Source: Rhopalosiphum padi
Lineage: Eukaryota; Arthropoda; Insecta; Hemiptera; Aphididae
Assembly: GCF_020882245.1 (NCBI RefSeq)
Contig: NC_083599.1
Coordinates: 48,634,748 to 48,698,747, forward strand
Direction of reading: 5' to 3'
Length of the DNA: 64,000 nucleotides
Shown here: positions 26,615-39,958 of the stretch, in pieces
Layout of the letters: each line of letters begins with the position of its first letter
Numbering within the stretch: position 1 is the stretch's first letter
The notes under the pieces: model-generated
The model's input: only the letters and a program-made list of their open reading frames with translations
Told to the model about the DNA's origin: nothing
Database searches by the model: none
Translations under genes and position numbers: made by a program

Positions 26615-29600
26615 GATTTAGCGCTTTCTTAAGCCGAAAGTCAGTTACCAACTTGTGCTTTTGGGTACTGCTAAACTCTAACAATTCTATTTTTAAATAT
26701 ATCGATGAGCAAACAAACGATGCACGGCCATTGATATGTACAACTAAAGCAACAAAAAAAAAGTCTAAGCCTTCAAAGAATAATTATTTGAGAATATTTC
26801 ACATTATCCGATTTTTTATTACGCGATCGACCAATAATGGTGAAATTAATTTTTATAAAAATCGACTTATATTCCTGGAAAGATCGATTAGTCGCGATCG
26901 ACTGGTTGACGAACTCTAGGTTATAATATAACACAATGCAATTGTAATATTTACTTATAATATACAGTCATACTTCAGTGTCTACTTGTATAATATTTTA
27001 TTTCCAGATTGCACAAACGTCCATTATTAGAATTGAATAGATCCTTGAATAATTATAAGTTATAAAATAAAATAATGACCCAACAATCAAATGTTTATGT
27101 AACCTGTTGTCTTATTTCAATAGGTACATAAAATCCTACGCTTCTTAATCCCCTCTCTTAAATCTATAACTTCTTGTCTACTTATGCCATATGTGGTGGA
27201 AGTGGAATGACAATTCAAACTATAATAAAATAACATAATAGCATAATAGTTGATAATAAAATGAATATGCTATAAATAATTATAATATTATATAATAGTA
27301 ATTGATTATCGTTAGAAACTTTTAAAAACTGGTGTGAATAAATTATTAAATTATTAAAAATTATAAATGCACAAACTACATTTTCATTGTCAACGTACAA
27401 TGCTTACGTATACAAATGATACAACAGCATACTTGCTGGAGACAAAAAAAAATCAGACCGATGTAGGTACTCATAATATTATGGACATACAATTATATAC
27501 CTAGGTACCTATTGTATATAATATGGGCCTTGTAAAGTTTAAACATAATATATTTTGGTGCGCCGAATTAAAAATATTCAACTATACCTACGCAATATAG
27601 TCATATTATATCTACTGTTCACCTGCAGTATACTTGTTATACTTGTTTATGTATATATAATGAATACAATATATATTATGATCTAATGCGCGTGTATGGC
27701 GAGTGTGTGATAGGTATATACTACCTATAACGAGACGTATGCGTGAAAACTCACACGGCATGTGTATATATATTATTGTAACGTGGTTAGGTGAACAAAT
27801 GTTAGTATATATATATATGTTATACAACTTGGTAGGTGGGTACCAATGCATTAATTTTATATATTAACCGCAGCCATGTTTAATATGTATAATATATTAT
27901 AATATTCAAGTACGGTACAGTCAGTATACCTACCTATAGTTTGAGAAGATGCACTTCATGAACTCGCCACACACGCACACACTTTCTTTCACTCGTTCGT
28001 GAGTGGCATATGCTCTAAAACGTTTACGCGCATGAAAGGTGACATAATAATAATAATAATATGTGACTGTTCCTTAGTCAGATTCTTATCTATACGAGAG
28101 AACGATACATAGCCACGTAGCCATTGTAGGCATCCGCTTTGCCTATCTCAGGTGCATGGGTGAATGTTTACAGTTTTGGCTTTAAAGGTGAAAGAGATCG
28201 TCATTATATTCTTGTTACCCGAGATAACCTATCGAGATTTTTGCTATAGTGCAATAACTGTCATCAAACCATAGGCGTAATGAACTAAACATTATTTTGT
28301 TGGGGGGACTTAAGTGGTCCACCATCACTAACAATAGTGTCATTGACATACAAATACTTATTAGTTATTACGTATTGTTTACGTCAATTAAATAATTTAC
28401 ATTAAATTTATTTTATTTTATATATATTATAAGCAATCGAAATACCTAGCTTATCACAACGTAACATATTATCTGTAGTAAAATATTTAAATACTTTAAA
28501 ATTATTATATCTGAAGACTAATTTCAATTTATTTAGTTTATTACCTAAATGGCTCTAACGGATTTCTAAAGTACCTAATACATGTTAAGTGTATCGGAGC
28601 AATTTCAAAGAAGTTATGTATTTACTTGGAATATTATATAAATAATATGTATCTAGTACAAAAATCATAAAATATGCATTTTATTAAAAAAGTATGCAAA
28701 AAAATGGCATTAATATTAGAAACGAATTAATAAATAAAAATGATTAACAGTTATTTATTATTATTATTATCTATTATTTTTAATATATTAAATTATAATT
28801 ATAATAAATATGCTGTAGCTAGCCTATAATAATATGTTGCTTCAAATATTCAAATACGAACGAAGAATGGATTTATATTGACTAAAACTTTTGTTCGTCT
28901 CACATGATGTTACTAACGTAATTTGTTTTGGAATTAAAATAATATTCACATTTTTCGTTTCAAAATTACCATTTATTATAATTCAAATTTAAAAAAAATT
29001 TGAAATCTATAACTGATATAATTGAGTTACCAATAATTATATTTTAAATAATTATTATTTTTTTGTTGAGATGATTTGTGTATACTTGTTAAAAAGTCAA
29101 TAATGTTATATTTATTATTAAGTGTGTAAACTATTTTAGACTTTGAAATTCAATTAATGTATTGGTATTATAATGAAGCGTGTTTTTGTGTGTCTGTCAT
29201 CACGTTGTGAAAAGTGAGTTTTGGTATGAAATGAAAAATAATATTAAGTGGAATCTAATATTATTGGTTATTATTTAAAAGATTCCATCCCGACTATTCT
29301 TCGTGTTATTAGAAATAGTAATTTTTACATTTTTATGAAGTTTAAGGCGTGCATTATAAGTAATTTTTTATGATTCGTATCATATATGTGTAAAAACTAG
29401 TAGTTATGTGTTACTGCCTGTAGGTTACATTAAGATTACAATTTTACAAACTCACAAACTAGTTTTTACATTAATGCATGTATCGTGTTTTTATTATATT
29501 ATATTATTAAGTATATAACATACTACTTATGTATTTTGTGTATTATGTACGTTAATATGAATAATTTCAAAAACGTACTCGTATTGCATTTATCTGATTT

Positions 29601-32600
29601 AGTTAAGTATATTTGTATTAAATATTTATATATCATATTAATCAGCACATTCAGATATTATGAATTTTTTTATTCATAAATTATAATGTACCTAGATTTT
29701 CATCATTAAAATTATTATTTTCTACTCTTTCTTCACTATAAATAAAATATAATCTTTTTAAAAATCATTATAAATATAAATATATTAAATATCAATTAGA
29801 ATTTTCTGAAAATGATAAATTACGTGATCTAAAACAGAATTATCTGAATTTCAAACATTCTTTATTTCATAATTTGAAAAAAAATATTGGTACAACGTTT
29901 TAGGAAAATGTATTAGAAAAATTTAAAATATAATTTAATTTTGTTTTGACTAGAAATGCCGATCGTTATATGATAAAAAATTGACAAACAAGGATTACGA
30001 ATGACTAATTGATTTTGATTGCATGCGTGTTTTATATAAAGGGGTATTTCTACTTACCAATAACCATACATAAACCATTAAAAAAAATGCGTAGTAACAG
30101 CACACTTGTCCATATTAAATTCAGATTAATCATTATTATAGATTCTTCAATATTAACATTTTTTTAAAAGACAAGGAGCACTAGAAAGTGAATTTCTGTC
30201 ATTTTCTGAAGAAGATAAGTTTTAAATTTGAAGAAACAACATCACAATAATAGACACTATTATTTTAGACACCAATTTTTCATGAGGAATTTGCTTAGAA
30301 ACAGACAGACAAAGTATTGGATTCAGGAAATTCACAAATACAATTAAATTGGTTAAATGTATTTCAAGCAATTTTCACACTGTAGAACTTGTGTAACAAT
30401 AACGTCCGATTGTAAATAATCCACGTAACTGCAGCTATTTTCTAAGTATCAATTTAATACAAATAATCATGTATTCGCAGCTTTCAACTCAGAAGTCAGA
30501 CATTCGACTCGAAAATTATTATCTTAAGGTAATTAAGTTAATTATCACTTAGCTTATGGTTAGACAAAATTTTCTTCTTAAATGCTTTCCTATAAATTTT
30601 AAATAAACAGAACATACGCGAATAGAAACGGGAAGTATCTATTACTAGGTACTGATATTATAGAAATCCAGCAAAAGTTTCACCTCCATCAAAGCCTTCA
30701 AAAGAAACAGTCAAAGGTTAACTGATAACTCGATGGTAAATTTAAATGCAGGATTCAACAATACAGACCACCGTTAAAGTCACCAAAAAAAATTAGTCAA
30801 TTAGACAGTTAACCACATAACTAAATAAGTCTATTATATAATAAATACATTAATATGAGACAACAACATAAGGAGATAGAACCTGAAGAATAAACGTCAA
30901 TTCCATAAATATCACATTTTGACTAATTTAGTTTTTATTATTTATAATAATTTTTTTTTATAAATACACGATGTATTTATAAATGTATTATGTCAGTAAC
31001 TATAATTTTTATTATTTTTATTGTTATCGTGTAAATTGTAGATTATAATTTATGAGTTTTAACTTAAAACAGAAAAACACAGTAATACATATACTTTTGT
31101 AGTTGATGTTCTATTCTCATAAAGTGTAAAAATCGTAATAACTATTATAACTACTAAATTTTCTCAATTTCACTTAATCATAGTTTTCTGATAAAAATCC
31201 TTGTCATAAATAAAAAGTATTTTATACCTACACTAATTTCTTCCAAGGATCAAGTAATTTAAAAATATATACGAGTTTCCTTCCACGTAGAATTAAACAG
31301 TGTCCTAATTATGGGAGGGGTCGTATGGCCGTATGGTCCTATGGGTGTCATATCTCCCAAAACACATTTTTTTATTTTAAATTAGTACGTACTGCAATAC
31401 AGCATAGGTAATATTTTGTAGTTTTGTGTCTATTTTATTTCATTATAGCATAAAATTGAACATAGCAAAAGTAAAATAATTCATAATTTTCAATATTCAT
31501 AATCTAATATAATTAAATTGGGAATTTTGGCTATTTAGCTATATTATTTTATTTAAAGATATTATTATAGTATTAAACAGTTATTTTATATAATCTTTGA
31601 AATAAATATAGCACCATCGTTTTTGTATATGTGGCACGTAAACGATTTGATCCCAACATTTCGTACTTTCGTAGTGATTGAACAAAATATAATACAGTAT
31701 ATTTAAGATTTTATAGAGATAAAAAAATTGCAATATCTTGTATAAAGAGAAATGTATGTTACAATCTGTATTGTTGTGATTCATATTTTATAATAATTAT
31801 TAATCACTTCACATTTATAAGTCCTTTTCTTTTGTGTTGGTTTCATAATTTTTTTATGTGTAATATACTTATTACTTTTAAAAATTAAAATTATTTGCAA
31901 ATTTTCTTGATTTTGACGAATTTTATTAAAATTTGAATTTCTTAATAACCACGAATTAGATATAAAATCTAAAAACGTAAAAATAAATATAATATGATAT
32001 TTCTAATATTTCGAAATTTAACATTTTAACACTCTTAAAATCAAATCTTTAAATTTTAAATACTATTAAGAATTTTCAAATGTTAATAAAATATTAAACT
32101 TATTTTTTTTTTAAAGTCGATTTTAATGATCCAAATAATATCTCTTATAAAATCGAAGTATTTTTATAAATATATATTATTATATTTTTTGGAAACTATT
32201 ATGACATATTAATATTTTGTTTTAATTTTTTCAAAGATTACTTTACTAATTTTAGTTACGAGCCTTATTACAGAATGAATTACTTATCAATTTGTAAAAG
32301 CCTTCTGTTATTTTCTGAAGAGATGTTATTTTAAATTCAACTTTTTACAGGATTAAAATCATTCAATTAAGTCTTACGATCTTATCACCACTAAATTCGT
32401 TTTTAACTTTAGAAGACGAAGATAAATTACGTTATACTTACTTATACCTTTTTATATTAGTATTTAATATATTACAATTTATAAGCATATTGGCTATTAA
32501 TTATGTGCTTGCACATAATTAAATGTTATGGCTTACAAAAATTATGTATAGCTATGCTCAATCACTGCACACTAACTTTGATATACTTTTCACTCATAAT

Positions 32601-34225
32601 GACAATGTTGATAACTTATATTATAAGAAATGTAATGTGCTGCCTATTTAATACTCCTTAGAAAATTATCGAATGAACAACTTTAAAATTTAACATATTT
32701 ACTATTTGTTTTTAAGGTTCATAACAAAATTTAAATGTTTTAACTTTTTTAAAAGTTATTTTGGTTTTTCCAAAAAGGTTGAGTTTTCTCAAGATGCATC
32801 TACATCCCATAGTTATGGTAAGATGAACTACAAAAATAAATTTATAAAAAAACAATTATTCATATTTTATATAGTATGTCTTTAAAAAATATTAGTTATA
32901 ATTTTTAATGTAATATTATTTCACTATAAATTGTTTCTTATAAGTAGGTATTTATGTAAAAATAATATAATAGACATTATAGAGGCCCATCTTAAATCTT
33001 ACTCTAAAGTTAGTTCATCTTACTCAGTATATGATAAATAGTTAGCAAACAATTAACTGCATAAGTTTAATCCTCACAAAATGTTTATAATAATAATATA
33101 TATTCATAATTATTAGAAAATAATTTTCATAGTTTACACAACGACGATTTCTCATAAATTGTACACAAAAATAGGGTAAATTAGTAAAAATGTATTTTTG
33201 TGTTACCATAATGTACCTACTATTCGTATTCTTAATATTATACAATATTAATATTAGCTGGTGATCAATATCTGCAGATACTCGTGGCCTCGTGGGTTGG
33301 AAAAAGTAAAACATAAGCTACTGATTACGACTTATAATTCTCAATTTGTCATTTCACAGAAGAATTATCATAAACAGGATATATGTTTAAAGTTGTATAC
33401 GAGTACGATAGTATACTATGCACTCAATTTACCATTAGGCATTAATCATTAATCGTTATACGGACTTTGCTTATAAATTACCTTAATTACCTATAAAAGT
33501 TAATAATGATAAAGTATGCCATTAAATATAATAATATATACTATTTAATAGTGATACTCATCATCAATCACGATCGTAATATCTAATTAATTTTTTCGAT
33601 TTCTTATTCCATTTTAATTGTATAATAGCTTTAGTCGTTTTGAATGGTAGTACAACGAATATACTAGCTTGAACATACAATATGATGAAAATTAATAATA
33701 ATCTTTAATGGGATAACTATGATAATTGATTTGATCGGTGAAAATACGAGTGACGACGACAACGAGAGATTCACCAATAAGTAATAATAGCCAATTGACA
33801 CATATTGCTGCGGACTCATACGTCATACTCTGATACTCATACCTATATCGGCTATACAAGAATCTTAGATTATATAGATAATCTTACTAATCTTAGATAT
33901 TATGATCCAAGAGTTGTAGGATTCATTGATGTTAGGTTAACCTGTTCATTTAAAAGTTAAAAAATGTGTTAATTATTAATTATTACTTATTGATTTGTTT
34001 ATTAAGGTAAACTGTCGATTGTTTTATTAAAATCGCGTGACATCATTACTTTGCCGTTGTTTATAATTTCAAAATTTTTAAATTTGAAGTTTAAACTTGA
34101 AACTATAAAATATACATTATACATGTTGTGTATTGTGTATTGTGTACCTAAAAATATTGTCAAGTTCAATATGTTAGGAGTCCGTCACACTGGTAGATAC
34201 ACATGATATATATAACGGCAGGTAC
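26615..34225. other. Intergenic, 7.6 kb without a supported gene
   Basis: Continuous AT-rich DNA with small TAA and AT repeats (for example 28045-28061). A short stretch near 29180-29215 (TGTCTGTCATCACG) resembles R1. A fragment at 31313-31350 with GTATGGCCGTATGG resembles the interior of the hAT element at 7915. No frame here looks like a protein. Confidence 0.5.
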
Positions 34226-34233
34226 ATTATTTT

Positions 34234-34850
34234 GCGAGCATACTACTTGCGTCCCAAATTATTATCAGTAGGTGATGAGTTGCGTCCCGCAAAATAAGAT
34301 TCAAAAAAGGTCATACCCTATTGCGTCCCGGTATACCTTTTTTTATAAACTAATTGCGTCCCGTTTATATCGATATCAAAATATTACTAAAAGAACATAT
34401 TGATGTTTACCTATTTTAATTCAATAGAAGTTTATGTAATAAGTAAATTAGGTATTCAATTGTAAATAATAAAAAAATTCATATGTTTTACATTTTTTCA
34501 CGATAATGATAATTTTGTCAATTCAATTATAATTCAAAATAATAATTGTAATAATAATAATAATAATATAAAAAATTGTCATGATAATAATAATTTTAGT
34601 TTAGCTCAAATATAATTCAAAATAATAATTGCAATAATAATAATAATAATAATATAAAAATGTGGTTTATTATACAATACAGTATATCGATTTTAGTGAC
34701 ATCATAATATAGATTTTAGTGATTATTTAGATGATAATATCGATAATAATTATATAGCCGATTTCCGTCCCCAAAACGAGACGCAAGTTACCGGTTAAAT
34801 TGACTACCTGAAAAATATACCTTTTTTTGGGACGCAAGTAACACGCATCC
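34234..34850. mobile_element. 617-bp element with iterated TTGCGTCCC end boxes and 8-bp duplication
   Basis: Perfect 8-bp direct repeats ATTATTTT at 34226-34233 and 34851-34858. Each end has a 13-nt lead (GCGAGCATACTAC left, GGATGCGTGTTAC right reversed) and then the box TTGCGTCCC. At the left the box recurs at 34247, 34280, 34321 and 34354 (steps 33, 41, 33). At the right the inverse box lies at 34829-34837 with a degenerate one at 34778-34786. The centre has a tandem duplication of about 80 bp (34501-34575, 34581-34660). No coding frame. Class unknown; 8-bp duplications fit hAT or P-type transposition. Confidence 0.85.
34501..34660. repeat. Tandem pair of about 80-bp units inside the 34.2-kb element
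   Basis: Both units run from an ATGATAAT motif through TATAATTCAAAATAATAATT to a TAA-trinucleotide tract and AATATAAAAA. The second unit has a longer TAA tract. Confidence 0.8.
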
Positions 34851-34858
34851 ATTATTTT

Positions 34859-37449
34859 TTGTAGTATAGTTTAAAAAAAAATATGATCATTTAACGTTTG
34901 ACATAATACATAATACATATTATGTAGTGTTCTTTTGAATTTTTCATTCATAAGGTTTTATTTTATAAAAGATTAAACACTTTGTGGTATTACAAAATTG
35001 TAAATGTTTTAATTTATTGGATTATTATGTTTGAGGATAAATTTCTAAAACTTGTATGATTAAACTTCATGTAAATCATCGTGTCAAAATATACAATATG
35101 TTACGCCGATTATGTGAAATCAGGGACAAAAAAATTAAACGTTAATTTATACATTATATTATAAAATATACGGATTACGGATAAATAATAACCTAATAAT
35201 CATCATGCTTTAACGAACTATACAATTTTTTTTTTCTAAAAATTTACCAACAAATTACCTATCACGGGTCACTAAATTATGTTTAAAAGGCCATTAGCTC
35301 ATTATTGATTCATTAAATGTTTAGTGATCATATTTACAACCTGGCATGAGTGATGACGTTAAGTCTACAAACGACATAGTGCATTTTACAAACTGTTATT
35401 TTTGGTTTTAATAAAATAATAATTAATAAAGAATTGTATCAGTGAAAATAAAACCAAATTTGCATAACCTGTGTATTTTCCTGTAAAAACCTTAAACCAT
35501 GTACCTTTACTATCGGTACCAGCTACAATAGTAGACTACAAATATATACTATCTATATCAAGTATACTAAAAGGTATTACGCCATCACGGTTGATGGCCG
35601 ATTGCAATCGTTGAGGTTGAATCGTGTATAACTACACCGTGTGACTGATTTATTGATGCAGCGCAATAATTTTTTGTATGCAGGTAGTAAAAATAATTCC
35701 ACTTCCCTTTGAGGGTACTTAACACCTGCACTACTGCAGTGATTGGTGGCGTACTGGCGTTTTGTATTTATCGGTAAGTAGTGAATGAGATCTATATTCA
35801 TTATATCCTGGCCCTAAATCCAGAATCATAACATACAAGTATATACCACCGCTATGTACAAAATAATATACTAATATTGTATATCTATTATAATAATAAT
35901 GGAAATATTAGAAAATAACAAAGTAATTATAATCTATAGCTGCATTATACGATATAATATAATATGTTTAAATATTTCTATTTAGAATAACAAAACGAGA
36001 AGACTGAAAAAAAATGGTGACCGTTTTATTAATTCCATTATATCACTTCAATATAGGTATATTGAAATATTATTAAGTTTCACCCTTCTAGTAACGACGC
36101 CCCGTCGTTATCGATTCAGGTGCCCTATTATGATTGTCAGAATATAGGTAAAGACGGTACAGTCTATAGCATTTTATCAAAATAAATTAAAAACGTAGGT
36201 ATTTTTCAAAATATTATTTTCAGGGGTCTTAAATCATTTTCAATATCCATATAACTTTGAATAAATCAACATTTATTAACTAGTTAAATTTAAATATATT
36301 TAAAAAACAAAATAGAAATAGAAAAAAATAGCAGGTACTAGGTAGGTAGGTATATAATTTACAATAAATACATGCACGAATAATTTATAAATAATAATTA
36401 CTATAACCTTCAATTTATAGTATTATTTAACAACTAACTTAATCAGAAGACATAATTAACGATTATTATTTATTGTAAAGCTTGATAATTTTAACTTTAG
36501 GAATATTTATTTCGACATCGCTTGTATCAATACGAGAAAAACAAAATATAATATTTAAAATGTAATCATACTGTATAAAATAAAATAAATAGTTGATTAT
36601 CAAGACAACGATGAATTTAATTTAAATAATGATAATAAAAATGTTATTTAATTTAATTTATTTTTAATTGAATTTCAGATGGATTTATGTAATGCTGAAC
36701 CACATCATCGAAGGATAAAAATATTACGAGTATTAGAGTCGTATAAAATAATTAAGATATTATATAATAAAAACAACTGTATATATACAATATTTTAAAA
36801 TCTAAAGGTAGATATAGGTACAGGTAACTATAGTCTGGCGCCAGAATGTGCAGTCGGTTTGCCGCACCTGTCAGGGGATTAATTTCAATAGAAACTGATA
36901 GTTGTTTAATGGCGGAACGGGTCGGGCGGGCTATTATTTGTACTTGCAACACGATTTAGTGATCCTGTTATAATAAAATAATTAATAAATATATTATATT
37001 TAATTAATCAAATAATTATTATGAAAAGTATAACAAATAAAACTAATTAAGTAATTTGAAATACTATTAAAACATACGTTTGTACTTTATTGTGTGGGCA
37101 GTATTCAACCACTCTTTACTTATCCATTGTAATATGCTATCTTTATTGTCTCTAAAGCTTCGTTTTCATCTTATTTAAAAAACTATTCAAGTGAATAACC
37201 TTTAATTATCCAAAGCTGGAGGAATTTTAATAATTCGAATACTTGGTATGTCGAAACACTGAAGTCTGAAGTGTTTAATTTTAATCAATTTATTAATCAC
37301 ACTTAAATTATTTTTTTATAATTTGAATTATTAAAAAATCTCATTATTTAAACTATAGTATATTATTTAAAACTTCAATGTATTGTTTTTAGGTTTATAA
37401 ACTTTAATATTTGATGATATACTGATATATATATATATATAATAAAAGC
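34859..37449. other. Intergenic, nothing recognised
   Basis: Holds a short perfect hairpin TAACGACG-CCC-CGTCGTTA at 36092-36110. The moderately GC-rich patches at 35575-35790 and 36835-36950 are unexplained; their frames are short and resemble no protein I know. Confidence 0.45.
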
Positions 37450-37494
37450 CACTGCAACAGAATTGCGCTCCTAAAAATAGCATGATTGCGCTCC
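37450..37494. mobile_element. Possible single end with TTGCGCTCC boxes
   Basis: The box TTGCGCTCC occurs at 37463-37471 and 37486-37494. A 13-nt lead would start at 37450. It resembles the ends at 34234 and 49284 but the step is 23 bp and no partner end was found. Confidence 0.35.
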
Positions 37495-37528
37495 TTATTT
37501 TACCTTTTTACTTGAATAAAAAGAACTG

Positions 37529-37960
37529 TTTTCGACCAAAAACGTACCTTTCCCTTTTCGGCCGATTCACTTTTCAACCAAATTTAAAATAGGTCGATTA
37601 TCTTTTCGGCCAAAACAAAAATTGATATAATATATGTAAAAAAAATAAAATAACTTATAATTAATAATTTATTTAATAATTTTCTATAAGTATAACATGA
37701 ATACATGCCACATGGTAATATAATAATAAGTATATAATATTAATTAATATTAATAAAATTAGCCATTATTTTACAACACTAAATAATAATTATACATACC
37801 TATTAGTTTATTTTTTTATATATTATACACATTACTATTGTACTAAATAATTATGTCAAAAATTGTATATTATTATTTTATTTTGTTTTTATAAAATCAT
37901 ACAAATTATGGTCGAAAAGTGAATCGGCCGAAAAAGGAAGGGTACGTTTTTGGTCGAAAA
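37529..37960. mobile_element. MITE with about 50-bp inverted repeats built of TTTTCGRCC boxes
   Basis: Left repeat 37529-37579 begins TTTTCGACCAAAAACGTACC and continues to GGCCGATTCACTTTTC; the right repeat 37910-37960 is its inverse with few changes. Boxes TTTTCGACC/TTTTCGGCC lie at 37529, 37555, 37571 (TTTTCAACC) and 37603. The target duplication is unclear. It abuts the LINE fragment to its right. Confidence 0.78.
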
Positions 37961-37967
37961 CGACCAT

Positions 37968-38702
37968 ATCCGCATAATTATTTATTTTGTACATAGTATT
38001 CAATCCGTAGATTGGTCTACAATAAAATATTCTCTCCGCGATTCTCTCTTGTGCTTTATCTTTGAAGTTTGAATTGTTAGTATGAATTGACTCTTGCATC
38101 TTTGATTACTTGACTTATATAACACGTTCTTGGCCTTCCTTTTCCTCGGTTCTCTTCAATCATACCTTCCAATATGGTGCTATGGAGTTCTTTGTTGTGT
38201 CTTAACGTATTGACGCAGTACGCAACGGTCGCCGGTACAAAGTTCAGGCACCGCCGCGACCGGTCTACGCCTTATCAATTACCATCACGGGTAACGACGA
38301 CACGACACCGTCGACGACGTCGCCTAGTCGTAAGACCACGTAAAGCATAATTGTGTATTCTCTTTTATGTCGTCAACACCTGGCATAGTGACATTTGACA
38401 ACTAGCTATTGTGTACCGTTGTTTATCATCAATAAAAATACATCGTACAAATAGTGAAATTTGCGTTGTTCTTTTATACTGACCGGCTCACCGCGGACTC
38501 ACCGAGCACCTACTGCCGTAGCCGTGTCAGTATGTCCTACCATATTCCAACGCCTTGATCTTAAATTATTTAGCAATGTTCTTTTCTCTTGACTAAATCT
38601 AGTACTTCTTCGACTTCTTCTCACGCACACACTATTACACCGTCTGTGCACACTTAAATTTCCTATAGTGAGTTCCTTAAAAACAATCGGTATCAAATTC
38701 AC
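37968..38702 (-). pseudogene. LINE reverse-transcriptase C-terminal fragment, split by a solo LTR
   Basis: On the minus strand the 38530-38702 part ends with LLNNLRSRRWNMVGH and the 38120-38206 part continues LRHNKELHSTILEGMIEENR then GKGRPRTCYISQVIKDARV. This is the conserved C-terminal tail of an insect LINE endonuclease/reverse transcriptase (GRPR...YI..V motif). A stop follows after RVNSY, and the rest (KAQERIAERIFYCRPIYG) is shifted. The two parts were one reading frame before the LTR inserted. Confidence 0.85.
38211..38529. mobile_element. Solo LTR (319 bp) with 4-bp duplication GTAT
   Basis: Begins TG (TGACGCAGTACGCAACGG) and ends CA (TAGCCGTGTCA), flanked by GTAT at 38207-38210 and 38530-38533. 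An AATAAA lies inside (about 38431) before a GTTGTTCTTTTATACTG stretch, as expected for a polyadenylation site in an LTR. Removing it restores the split LINE frame. A 4-bp duplication fits a Ty3/gypsy-type element. Internal genes are absent. Confidence 0.82.
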
Positions 38703-38917
38703 TACAATGGGTATTTCAGGTATTTGGTAAATAATTGATATTAAGAGACAAAAATATATAAAATAATTAATAGTTGTGTGTGTGCGTGCGGGAGCGATTT
38801 GATATTTCTTTTATATACTATAATCACGTACTCACGTACGTATACACTTTTATTGTATTATGAATTATGATCATTTTCTATAGACGAAAATTATATATTT
38901 GGAAAATTGCCTATATT
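38534..38917. other. LINE remainder and flank
   Basis: Up to about 38702 this is the upstream part of the split LINE. From there to 38917 I see only AT-rich sequence and a short GT/GC run near 38775-38790. Confidence 0.45.
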
Positions 38918-39950
38918 CAGTGCTGGGTTAACTAATATGCCACCCTTCACAAACCTTGTACTATTCATAAAAAAAAAAAAATATATTTAAATAAAAACAG
39001 TGTTAAAATTGTTTAATTCTTAATTCATTGAAATGTAATACACTGAATAGAACAAAAGTTATTGCATATGTCAAATAATGCTGTTCCACCATTTATATTT
39101 AATAAACGATAAATAAAAAAAAATTTAATGTAAAAAATAGTATAGAATCGTAGTCAGAATAGTATTATAAATTAGATTATTTACAACTAGTTTTAAAAAT
39201 CCTTATATAAATATTAATTGCGACCTTATAATGAGTATTTTTCATTATTCATTATTAAATAGTATAAAATATAATACAACATATTTAATTCATTTTTATT
39301 ATTTAGGAGTACGGAGTTGGTACTTGGTACTAATGTACTATTTTGTATACATTTGTGATTTGTTATTTTGTTTTAATTATAAATGTATTATGTATTATTA
39401 TGTAGTTAGTTTTTACTTTTTAGAAGAAACTTTGAATTTTATATGTTTGAGAATAGTTTGTTTTATTTTTTCTCAGATTTTTCTAGACATTTAGCGTCAC
39501 TTAACTTAATTCGCTTTTTGCTCATATTTATTAAAAAAAAAACACTGTTAATAAAAATGTTGTACGTTTTTTTTTCAGTCTATAATCTATATACTATAAT
39601 ATGACTTGACAAGACTGACTACGACCACGGTCTACGAGAATCGAGAGACGAGTAATAAAATAATAGATAGTATAATAAAAATTAAAAACAATTGCTTGGT
39701 AGTGTAAAAACAAATTATTTGAAACTATTAATATCGAATTTAATAATTTGTTGGTTATAATACAGACACAAACACGATTATGTGTCAATGTGTTTTGCTG
39801 TAAGTCTGTAAACATATTGTATACAAATTAAAATCGAAAATAATACGATAATAAAAACGAAAATAGAAATGCGTTGTCACTTTCATTTTGGTCGTTAAAA
39901 AATTGCCGCCGGGGGCAACTGCCCCATTTGCCCCCCTTAACCCGGCACTG
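38918..39950. mobile_element. Non-autonomous hAT transposon (1033 bp) with 8-bp duplication
   Basis: The left end is CAGTGCTGGGTTAA and the right end reversed is CAGTGCCGGGTTAAGGGGGG. Perfect 8-bp repeats CCTATATT lie at 38910-38917 and 39951-39958. The right 50 bp are C-rich (TGCCCCATTTGCCCCCC), the remainder AT-rich. No transposase frame survives. Confidence 0.92.
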
Positions 39951-39958
39951 CCTATATT

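Noticed and set aside
26653..26919. 88-codon frame next to the fold-back element.
   Set aside because: No recognisable protein; in AT-rich DNA with no exon signals.
36092..36110. Short hairpin TAACGACG-CCC-CGTCGTTA as a terminator or regulatory RNA.
   Set aside because: An isolated 8-bp stem in a large eukaryotic intergenic region can occur by chance; no repeats or flanking gene support a function.
39231..39494. 87-codon hydrophobic frame as a membrane protein.
   Set aside because: It lies wholly inside the hAT element 38918-39950 and reflects T-rich sequence.
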